DNA from: an uncultured Bacillota bacterium
Lineage (GTDB): Bacteria > Bacillota_I > Bacilli_A > RF39 > UBA660
NCBI GenBank assembly: GCA_948466105.1
Contig: CAOJZR010000009.1
Location: 1 to 11,477 of the forward strand
Direction: 5' to 3'
DNA length: 11,477 nt
Position numbers and translations under genes: made by a program. Below, one piece after another: positions 1-6,033 of the stretch (its first letter is position 1; each line of letters opens with the position of its first letter). The notes below the pieces were generated by a model. It made no database searches, had not been told where the DNA came from, and was given only the letters and a program-made list of their open reading frames with translations.

Positions 1-67
1 TCGATATACCCCCCCCCCTGTATTGACCATTAGCAAACACAATATCTTTTCTATTCTTTATTCTCAT
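1..67 (-). CDS. Start of an unidentified gene, cut by the window edge
   Basis: Minus-strand reading frame of 22 codons that runs off the left edge. The ATG at 67-65 is preceded by AAGGAG at 84-79, an almost perfect Shine-Dalgarno with an 11-base spacer, a little long but usable. No in-frame alternative start is closer. The peptide begins MRIKNRKDIVFANGQYRGGG and has no signal peptide in the visible part. I do not recognise the family. The frame crosses a run of ten G (18-9) at codons 17-20, which would make expression sensitive to slippage or to a sequencing error. It lies 133 bases downstream of the lipoprotein gene, in the same direction, with possible -10-like sequences between them (TATAAT at 129-124, TATAAA at 112-107). 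The start assignment rests on the ribosome binding site alone, because too little of the protein is visible. Confidence 0.5.
   Translation of the reverse strand, partial: MRIKNRKDIVFANGQYRGGGIS
9..18. repeat. Homopolymer of ten C (ten G on the coding strand)
   Basis: Ten consecutive C on the plus strand, in a window that is about 70% A+T. It falls near the start of the left-edge reading frame. Such tracts are classic slipped-strand (phase-variation) sites, but a run this close to the window edge could also be a sequencing or assembly artefact. Confidence 0.9.
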
Positions 68-128
68 ACAATAAACAACTCCTTATTATTTCATTATTAT
101 TTACTATTTATAGTCTACCATAAATTAT

Positions 129-199
129 AAAAAAAAGAAATATATTTTTTATTAACTTAGTGAAACCATCAGCACCAAACATTAATTCACATATTTCTT
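129..199 (-). terminator. Possible terminator after the lipoprotein gene
   Basis: Just after the lipoprotein stop codon the minus strand has AAGAAATAT (199-191), whose reverse complement ATATTTCTT (143-135) is followed at once by a T tract of eight (136-129). The loop is long (47 bases), but an inner GTGAA/TTCAC pair (190-186 with 164-160) could extend the structure. The outer stem has only one G:C pair, so it is weak. It is placed where a tex-permease-lipoprotein transcript should end. Part of this stretch also reads as an open frame, so the call is tentative. Confidence 0.3.
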
Positions 200-200
200 C

Positions 201-632
201 TCATTTACATTCATATTCTTTTTCCTTATATTTCCTAAGTTGTTTTATATAATCTCTAGTTATATCGAACTTATCCATCTCACTTTCATCCATATGAGAA
301 ACATCAAGTAAAAATGCTACCTCATAAGTACTAACATCATCAGTTATTACATTAAGATCAAAATAATCATACTTTTGATATAAATTACTATAGGAAGTTA
401 AACTAGCTTTAGCAGAAGCCACACCATAAGTTCCATTTTCATCATTAGCCTTATATTGGTGCTTAATACTAATACTTAAAATATTATTATCCTTATAAGT
501 CATAACTATCTCTTCCATATAATTAAGTGAAAGTGCGTTATTAGTACTAACACAAGTAGTATTAAAAACATCACTAGTATTTAACCCACATCCAGTCAAA
601 ACAAACAGAAATAATAACCACATTTTTTTCAT
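201..632 (-). CDS. Small secreted lipoprotein of unknown function
   Basis: A 143-residue protein with a textbook lipoprotein signal. It has a short basic start (MKK), a hydrophobic core (WLLFLFVL) and the lipobox LTGC, with the lipidated Cys at position 15. The mature part (about 129 residues) should therefore be anchored on the outer face of the membrane. It is rich in Tyr, Asp and Lys and looks like alternating beta strands followed by a C-terminal charged helix. Two further Cys (27 and 142) could pair. The size and layout recall YehR-like (DUF1307) lipoproteins, but I cannot establish that by eye. The ATG follows the stop codon of the permease gene with no spacer (TAG|ATG), and its ribosome binding site (AAAAGGGG, 648-641) lies within the permease gene. 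Translation is therefore probably coupled and the two proteins probably work together. The stop is TGA at 203-201. Confidence 0.85.
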   Translation of the reverse strand: MKKMWLLFLFVLTGCGLNTSDVFNTTCVSTNNALSLNYMEEIVMTYKDNNILSISIKHQYKANDENGTYGVASAKASLTSYSNLYQKYDYFDLNVITDDVSTYEVAFLLDVSHMDESEMDKFDITRDYIKQLRKYKEKEYECK

Positions 633-2324
633 CTAAAAGACCCCTTTTCTATTGAAAATATATAGCCCAAGATCAACTAGTAATAGACTAATAAAATAAA
701 TAGCAAATACCTTAAATTCATTAAAATTAATCACAAAAATATTACTAGAATAAAAAACATTATTCAAATAATTATTTAAAACAATCATAATTACTAAAGA
801 TATTAAAGATGTAAAAATAAAAACAAGCAGACTAATTATTATTCCACATTTAAATAACGACTTAATACTAATACCAATTTTATTTAAAATATAAGATATA
901 TTTTTCACATATTTTTCTAAGTTATAAACAATATGCATTAAAATAACAATCAAAACCAAATTCAAATATAACGATAATTTCTTAAAACCATTTAATGAAG
1001 TGGCTATATCATTAGTTAAACTATCATATCTAGTTATAACCTGATAGTCACTTTCTAAAAGCATCTTTAAAGATTGCTTATCAACATTAAAATATAAATC
1101 ATTAATCCTTAACGAATTTGTTACATTAACTACACTATCAATAAAATAATCATTAACAAATATCTTATTTGAACCAAAAGAACTATTAGTTTTAACAATC
1201 CCAACAACTTTAAAGATAAGCCCATGTGTTAAATCAACATTAGAACCAATAATATCTTTATTTAAATCCTTATTTAAAAAATGTGCTAAATCAGAGGTTA
1301 TAACAACCTCATTATTATTAGTTGGGAAATCACCCTCTAAAGTACCATTTAAAAAATCAATATCACTAATATGGACAAGTTCAATTACCATATTGTTTAA
1401 AAGGAAATTATTACTATAACTCCGTACAACATTAGAAGGAATAATTTTTTTTATCTCTTCTATCTCAGATGTCAAAAAAGAACCACTATCCTTTTTTAAT
1501 TGAACAGTATAATTATTATCCTCTACCATTTTATCAAAAATATAATCATTATCATCAAATTTATATTCCATACATTGATAACTAAACAAAATTATAATCA
1601 AAATAATACATACAGTTACTAAAATATAATCAAAGTAATGATATTTGAAACTATTTTTAATTAAACTAATAAAATTAACCTTTTTTTCTTTAATTTCATT
1701 TGTCTTACTATCTTCAAATTGTTTACCTTTTATAACATTACCATTACTTATAACTGCTATAAAATCAGCATATTTACGTGCAATTTGTACATTTTGTGTT
1801 AAAAAGATAACCATTTTTTTAACACTAATTCGCTTTAAAATATTCAATATTTCTTCTACTTCAGCTGTTTGTAGCGTACAAAACAAATCAGGTACAATAA
1901 TAATGTCATCACCTTTTATGATAGAATAAATAATATTCAATTTTGTCAATTCAGCTTTAGTTAATTTATTTATTTTTACACTGCCATCTTTTAAATGCAT
2001 CTGCTTTAAAAATTTCAAAGCCATATTATGTGATAACTTCTTATTTAATAAATCAGCTACTAAAAAAATACTATTTATAACATTTAATTTAGGAAAATAA
2101 GCTTTTGAAGTTATATTACTTACAATTGAATTATATTGTCTTAAAGATACCTTTTGATTATTTAATAAAAGCTCATCAACATTTTTTAAAGCTTCGCCTA
2201 AAGAATCAATAGAATCTTTACAATCTGATATGACAACATTAAAACCATGTGAAAAAACAATCTCTACATCATTTAAAACAACTACATCATCAACTACTTC
2301 TGTAATACTTTCTAACTTCAACAT
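633..2324 (-). CDS. MacB/FtsX-type ABC permease with a degenerate ATPase domain
   Basis: A 563-residue fusion. Residues 1-200 have the length and strand pattern of an ABC nucleotide-binding domain. Residues 232-250 form membrane segment 1, about 251-450 an external domain, and about 451-468, 494-517 and 538-557 membrane segments 2-4. This is the MacB layout. The external domain keeps family hallmarks (GDFPTNNNEVVITSDLAHFL near 331-350, then VVGI near 373). The ATPase part is unusual. The Walker A slot (33-42) reads SDCKDSIDSL with Ile where Lys should be. The signature is LTKAE instead of LSGGQ/E (121-125). Walker B Asp-Glu is Pro-Asp (145-146). The D-loop Asp is Gln152, and the switch His is Gln177. 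It should not hydrolyse ATP. The frame is intact, so it looks like a maintained pseudo-ATPase rather than a decayed gene. It could regulate or pair with an active ATPase encoded elsewhere. Its start is fixed by AGGAGG six bases upstream. It follows tex by 10 bases and abuts the lipoprotein gene. Confidence 0.8.
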   Translation of the reverse strand: MLKLESITEVVDDVVVLNDVEIVFSHGFNVVISDCKDSIDSLGEALKNVDELLLNNQKVSLRQYNSIVSNITSKAYFPKLNVINSIFLVADLLNKKLSHNMALKFLKQMHLKDGSVKINKLTKAELTKLNIIYSIIKGDDIIIVPDLFCTLQTAEVEEILNILKRISVKKMVIFLTQNVQIARKYADFIAVISNGNVIKGKQFEDSKTNEIKEKKVNFISLIKNSFKYHYFDYILVTVCIILIIILFSYQCMEYKFDDNDYIFDKMVEDNNYTVQLKKDSGSFLTSEIEEIKKIIPSNVVRSYSNNFLLNNMVIELVHISDIDFLNGTLEGDFPTNNNEVVITSDLAHFLNKDLNKDIIGSNVDLTHGLIFKVVGIVKTNSSFGSNKIFVNDYFIDSVVNVTNSLRINDLYFNVDKQSLKMLLESDYQVITRYDSLTNDIATSLNGFKKLSLYLNLVLIVILMHIVYNLEKYVKNISYILNKIGISIKSLFKCGIIISLLVFIFTSLISLVIMIVLNNYLNNVFYSSNIFVINFNEFKVFAIYFISLLLVDLGLYIFNRKGVF

Positions 2325-2330
2325 ACATAT

Positions 2331-2336
2331 CCTCCT
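2331..2336 (-). promoter_or_regulatory. Shine-Dalgarno AGGAGG of the permease gene, overlapping the tex stop
   Basis: A perfect AGGAGG whose first two bases are the AG of the tex stop codon TAG. The spacer to the ATG at 2324 is six bases (ATATGT). It fixes the start of the permease gene over the out-of-frame ATG at 2328, and it suggests that tex and the permease share a transcript and are translationally linked. Confidence 0.85.
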
Positions 2337-4485
2337 AATTATTTGGCTTAATTAAAGTAAGGGCCACTTTCTTTTTATCTAACATAATATCATCAACATA
2401 ACATGTCACAATATCGCCCACGTTTACTACTTCCATAGGATCTTTAATATATTTATCAGTAAGTTTTGAAATATGGGCAAGACCATCATTTTTTAACCCA
2501 ATATCAATAAAAACACCAAATGGAGCAACATTCCTTACTGTTCCTTCTAAACGCATCCCTATTTTTAAATCTTCTAAATGTAAAATATCACTTTTAAGAA
2601 GTGGTTTTGGCATTTCATCTCTTGGATCTCGATTAGGTTTTTTTAAATCTTTTATAATATCTTCTAATGTATACACATCTGTATGCAACAGATCTTTATA
2701 AGTATTTATATCAACCATATTTAATGCATCAATCATTTTATTAGAACCAATATCTTCCACCTTTAAATTTAAAAGATTTAAAAATTTCAAAGTAATATCA
2801 TAGCTTTCAGGATGAATAGAAGTTGTATCTAAAATATTATCGCCATCATTAATCCTTAAAAAACCTACAGCTTGGACATATGTTTTATCACTTAAGAGTT
2901 TATCATTTATTTCTTCACGTGACTTTATTTTACCAAAAGTATTACGATATGTAATTATCTTATCAATTGTTTTTTTAGTTAGGCCTGAAACATATTTTAA
3001 TAGAAAGGCACTAGCAGTATTTATATTTACTCCTACTGAGTTAACAGCTGAACTAATAACAAAATCTAACGATGCACGAAGATCTTTTTTAGATACATCA
3101 TGTTGATATAAACCAACACCTATACTTTCAGGGTCAATTTTAACCAACTCTGCAAGGGGATCTTGTAATCTTCTTGCAATACTAATTGCGCTTCTTTCTT
3201 CAACATGTAATTTTGGAAATTCTTCAATTGCCAATTTACTGGCTGAATAAACACTAGCTCCAGCTTCACTTACGATAATATATTCTACTTGTCGTTTTAC
3301 TTCTTTAATGACTTCAGCTACAAAGGCTTCACTCTCACGAGAGGCAGTTCCATTCCCTATAGCTATAATATCAATCTTATATTCTTCAATTAAATCTTTT
3401 AATATTTTTTTAGCTTCTTCATATTTATTGTGTGGTTCATGGGGATAAATCACTTTTATCGCAAGCATTTGCCCTACTTTATCAACAACAGCTAATTTAC
3501 AGCCTGTTCTATAAGCAGGATCAAACCCTAAGACAATTTTTTCTTTCATTGGGGGTTGCAATAACAATTTTTCTAGATTTTTACTAAAGTTATCAATAGC
3601 TACCATCTCAGCCTTTTCTGTCAAACTAGCTCTTATTTCTCTTTCAATTGATGGCTTAATTAAACGTTTATAAGCATCACTTATAGCTTGCATTACAATC
3701 TCTAAAACATTTGCCTTCTTATCCTTAATTATTCTTGAACTTAAATAAGTAATAATTTGCTCAGTATCAATATCAATTGAGACATTAATAATTTTTTCAT
3801 TTTCAGCTCGATTTATAGCTAAGATGCGATGTGACTTTATTTGCTTAACTGCTTCTTGATAATTATAATACATTTCATATGTTTTAAGTTCATCAACAGC
3901 ATCTTTTTTTACTTTAGTCATAATAATACCATTTAAAAATGTAAATCTTCTAATCCATTTACGAAAAGATGCATTATCACTTATCCATTCAGCAATTATA
4001 TATTTAGCACCCTCTATAGCTTCCTCTGGCGTTTTTACTGTTTCATTCAAATAATTATTAGCTAAAGATGTAATATCCCCATTAACTTTAAAACTCATAA
4101 TTATTTTAGCAAGAGGCTCTAAACCATTTTTTATAGCTTCTGTTGCTTTAGTTTTCTTTTTCTCTTTAAATGGTCGGTATAAATCCTCTACTTCAACTAA
4201 TTTACTTGCTGCCATAATTTTTTGTTTCAATTCATCTGTCATTAAATCTTTTTCTTCTATCAAACGAATAACATCTTCTTTACGTTTTAAAAGATTTACT
4301 TCATACATATATACTTCATTTATACTTCTTATAACTTCTTCATCAAGAGCTCCTGTTACTTCTTTTCGATAACGAGCAATAAAAGGTATAGTATTACCTT
4401 CTTCTAATAGTTTTAATGTCTTAATGACACTATCTTCTTTTATATTTAAATTTTCACTAATACTTTTTATAATATCATTATTCAT
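2335..4485 (-). CDS. tex: Tex family RNA-binding protein (YqgF/HhH/S1)
   Basis: A 716-residue protein, close to the usual 720-780 of Tex. Tex (toxin expression) is a conserved cytoplasmic nucleic-acid-binding protein linked to transcription and RNA metabolism, and a bacterial relative of Spt6. Domains in order: helical N-terminal region (1-115, with TIPFIARYRKEVTGALDE at 32-49, a family hallmark); helical middle; YqgF/RNase H-like domain (about 316-440, starting VLGFDPAYRTGCKLAVVD and containing AIGNGTASRE); helix-hairpin-helix region (about 478-545, SAVNSVGVNINTAS then ITYRNTFGKIKSREE); and a C-terminal S1 domain (about 639-712, GTVRNVAPFGVFIDIG then DGLAHIS). The start is supported by AGAGG five bases upstream. 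It has its own probable promoter after dinB and leads a likely operon with the permease and lipoprotein genes. No missing parts. Confidence 0.97.
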   Translation of the reverse strand: MNNDIIKSISENLNIKEDSVIKTLKLLEEGNTIPFIARYRKEVTGALDEEVIRSINEVYMYEVNLLKRKEDVIRLIEEKDLMTDELKQKIMAASKLVEVEDLYRPFKEKKKTKATEAIKNGLEPLAKIIMSFKVNGDITSLANNYLNETVKTPEEAIEGAKYIIAEWISDNASFRKWIRRFTFLNGIIMTKVKKDAVDELKTYEMYYNYQEAVKQIKSHRILAINRAENEKIINVSIDIDTEQIITYLSSRIIKDKKANVLEIVMQAISDAYKRLIKPSIEREIRASLTEKAEMVAIDNFSKNLEKLLLQPPMKEKIVLGFDPAYRTGCKLAVVDKVGQMLAIKVIYPHEPHNKYEEAKKILKDLIEEYKIDIIAIGNGTASRESEAFVAEVIKEVKRQVEYIIVSEAGASVYSASKLAIEEFPKLHVEERSAISIARRLQDPLAELVKIDPESIGVGLYQHDVSKKDLRASLDFVISSAVNSVGVNINTASAFLLKYVSGLTKKTIDKIITYRNTFGKIKSREEINDKLLSDKTYVQAVGFLRINDGDNILDTTSIHPESYDITLKFLNLLNLKVEDIGSNKMIDALNMVDINTYKDLLHTDVYTLEDIIKDLKKPNRDPRDEMPKPLLKSDILHLEDLKIGMRLEGTVRNVAPFGVFIDIGLKNDGLAHISKLTDKYIKDPMEVVNVGDIVTCYVDDIMLDKKKVALTLIKPNN

Positions 4486-4510
4486 AATAACCTCTCATCT
4501 ATTTAAATTA

Positions 4511-4519
4511 ATTATAACA
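4511..4519 (-). promoter_or_regulatory. Extended -10 promoter for tex (TGTTATAAT)
   Basis: In the 41-base dinB-tex gap the minus strand carries TG-T-TATAAT, a perfect extended -10 element, 26 bases before the tex ATG. The expected -35 position falls in the A-rich last codons of dinB and has no TTGACA match, as is tolerated with an extended -10. Transcription would start near 4504. The sequence that follows (TTTAAATAGATGA) resembles the leader of dinB. Confidence 0.55.
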
Positions 4520-4526
4520 CATAACT

Positions 4527-5729
4527 TTAATTTTTTTTCTTAAATTCGACATTTTTTATATTTGGATTTATAAAAATTTGATTCCCATATCTAGCTTTTA
4601 GGGTATCTAGAGTTTTATCTAATGTTGTAACCTTATCTTTCTCTTCTACTTTATCAAATAAAGATATTTGTTCAACTAAATAATCTTTCAAATTATCTAA
4701 CCTAACTCCTACTAAACGGATTGGTTCACCCAACCACATTTCTTTAATAAGATTAAGACAGGTATTATATACTATATGAGTATTATTAGTGGCGTTCTCT
4801 AGTTTTTGTTGATGAGAGTAAACTTTAAAATTTTTATCTTTTAAAATTACTGCAACAACTTGTGCATATTTATTTTTATGTCTAAGTTCAATACAAATAT
4901 TCTCAGCTATAGCATATACAATTGGATAAAGTTCCTCCTTTTGCACAATATTTTTTTCAAGTGTTGTTGAATTACTTATACTATGAGGTGGCGTTTTAAT
5001 ACTAATAACTTCACTATTATCAATTCCTTTGGCTTTTTTTATCATATCAATAGCCTGATTTTTAAAATATTTATATAAATATTCTGGATTAGCATTAGAT
5101 AAATCCTTAATTAAAAAAATTCCTAATTCATTTAATTTAGGAACGGTTTTTTTACCAATTCCAAATAAATCTCCTACTGGTAAAGGAAACATTTTTTGCT
5201 CTATTTCATTATCATAAAGTGTATGAATTTTATTAGGTTTTTCAAAATCTGAAGCCATTTTAGCACATAATTTATTATTAGCAAGGCCAATATTTACTGT
5301 AAAACCTAAAGTAGTATATATTTCTTTTTGCAGTTTTTCCGCAAATTCTAATGGATTACCATATAATTTTTGAACAGGTGTATAATCTAAGAAACATTCA
5401 TCAATAGAAAATTGTTCAATATCAGGTGTGTATCGTTTTATTAAAGTGAATAAATTTAAAGACATTTTAGTATACCAATGATAATCACCTTTATATATTT
5501 TTAAATTAGGACATTTTTTCCTAGCAGAATATAAAGTCTCTGCTGTTTGAATGCCTATTTTTTTTGCCAATGTTGATTTAGCTAAAACAATTCCTCGTCT
5601 TTTTTCTTCATCTCCTCCAATAACAGCATAAGTAGTTCGTATATCAAGCTTATAGCCCTGTTGTAATAATTGAATAGCTGTCCATGAAAGAAAAGCATTA
5701 TTGACATCAATATGCATTATAATTCTCAT
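4527..5729 (-). CDS. dinB: Y-family DNA polymerase (DinB/Pol IV type)
   Basis: A 400-residue translesion polymerase, the usual length for DinB/UmuC-type enzymes. It copies past damaged template bases in the cytoplasm and lacks proofreading. Visible landmarks: the first metal-binding Asp (Asp8) in HIDVNNAFLSW, with Phe13 at the steric-gate position that excludes ribonucleotides; the finger segment VIGGDEEKRRGIVLAKS (36-52); the second catalytic pair Asp110-Glu111 in FSIDECFLDY; NIGLANNKLCAKMASDFEKP (146-165), the conserved palm/thumb segment; and a helix-hairpin-helix (about 186-204, GDLFGIGKKTVPKLNELGI). The little-finger domain follows to about 345. QISLF (354-358) fits the beta-clamp-binding consensus and should recruit the polymerase to the sliding clamp. 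The start at 5729 is preferred to Met5 because AGGTGA sits just upstream. I see no SOS box (GAAC-N4-GTTC) before it. It sits alone between the rpoC terminator and the tex promoter. Pol IV versus another Gram-positive Y-family subgroup cannot be settled by eye. Confidence 0.93.
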   Translation of the reverse strand: MRIIMHIDVNNAFLSWTAIQLLQQGYKLDIRTTYAVIGGDEEKRRGIVLAKSTLAKKIGIQTAETLYSARKKCPNLKIYKGDYHWYTKMSLNLFTLIKRYTPDIEQFSIDECFLDYTPVQKLYGNPLEFAEKLQKEIYTTLGFTVNIGLANNKLCAKMASDFEKPNKIHTLYDNEIEQKMFPLPVGDLFGIGKKTVPKLNELGIFLIKDLSNANPEYLYKYFKNQAIDMIKKAKGIDNSEVISIKTPPHSISNSTTLEKNIVQKEELYPIVYAIAENICIELRHKNKYAQVVAVILKDKNFKVYSHQQKLENATNNTHIVYNTCLNLIKEMWLGEPIRLVGVRLDNLKDYLVEQISLFDKVEEKDKVTTLDKTLDTLKARYGNQIFINPNIKNVEFKKKN

Positions 5730-5732
5730 ATT

Positions 5733-5739
5733 ATCACCT
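5733..5739 (-). promoter_or_regulatory. Shine-Dalgarno AGGTGAT of dinB
   Basis: AGGTGAT lies three bases before the ATG at 5729 (the AGG core is 7 bases from it) and about 15 bases before the alternative ATG at codon 5, so it decides for the longer form. The predicted transcription start is almost at this site, so the 5' leader may be only about 11 bases. Confidence 0.65.
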
Positions 5740-5745
5740 ATTTAA

Positions 5746-5774
5746 ATTATAATACATTTGTTTGTTTTTGACTA
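5746..5774 (-). promoter_or_regulatory. Probable sigma-A-type promoter of dinB
   Basis: The minus strand has TAGTCA (5774-5769, four of six matches to TTGACA), a 17-base spacer and a perfect TATAAT (5751-5746). Transcription should start near 5740. A second TATAAT occurs further upstream (5800-5795) without a convincing -35. Since rpoC ends on a terminator, dinB needs its own promoter, which fits. Confidence 0.55.
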
Positions 5775-5852
5775 GTTATTTTAATAAAAAAATCATTATA
5801 ACTTTCATAGATTTGTATTAATTATTGCTATAATTAATACTAAACAATAATA

Positions 5853-5996
5853 CTAGTTTTCTATAGTTATTGTAGATAAGTCTGACTTCTTAATAATCCA
5901 AACTACGTAATTTATTAATAATATAAAACACGCAATACTTCCATAATAAGTTTTCCAAAAAAATTTGCTCGAATTAATATATTTACTATTTGCAGA
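5853..5996 (-). other. Stop-free hydrophobic frame without a start codon, possible gene remnant
   Basis: After an in-frame TAA (5999-5997) the minus strand stays open for 47 codons to a TAG at 5855-5853. The peptide would hold a membrane-helix-like stretch (GSIACFILLINYVVWII) followed by two Lys and a polar tail (SDLSTITIEN). It has no ATG, GTG or TTG start and no ribosome binding site. It could be the 3' remnant of a lost small membrane protein gene, or chance in AT-rich DNA. Confidence 0.2.
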
Positions 5997-6003
5997 TTAT
6001 TAT

Positions 6004-6033
6004 AAAACAAAAAAAGGAATAATTTATTCCTTT
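6004..6033 (-). terminator. Intrinsic terminator of the rpoB-rpoC transcript
   Basis: Minus strand: AAAGGAAT (6033-6026), loop AAATT, ATTCCTTT (6020-6013), an eight-base perfect stem that may extend by one A-U pair into the loop. The T tract runs through 6009 (seven T counted from the stem), with a single G and four more T after it. The 5' arm begins within the rpoC stop codon TAA (6034-6032), so there is no untranslated gap before the hairpin. Only two pairs are G:C, as usual in AT-rich genomes, so efficiency may depend on NusA or NusG. Confidence 0.8.

Larger units (their letters stand above)
5730..6031. other. Intergenic region between rpoC and dinB
   Basis: This 302-base stretch is about 75-80% A+T. 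It carries the rpoC terminator at its right end, the probable dinB promoter at its left end, and between them a 47-codon stop-free hydrophobic frame described separately. I found no tRNA-like cloverleaf, no long inverted repeat and no tandem repeat in it. Confidence 0.7.

Noticed and set aside
201..203. Possible use of TGA as Trp (Mycoplasma code)
   Set aside because: All Trp codons checked in conserved positions (RpoC Trp24, DinB Trp16) are TGG and no TGA interrupts a conserved gene; the TGA here ends a protein of sensible length.
1645..1929. Plus-strand open frame of 94 codons
   Set aside because: It lies wholly inside the permease gene on the other strand, has no ribosome binding site and a repetitive Leu/Ile/Phe content expected from antisense AT-rich code.
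5730..5780. SOS (LexA) box upstream of dinB
   Set aside because: No GAAC-N4-GTTC pattern or close variant was found near the start.
5730..6031. tRNA, riboswitch, CRISPR or insertion sequence in the largest gap
   Set aside because: No cloverleaf, no repeated spacer array, no terminal inverted repeats or transposase fragment could be seen.
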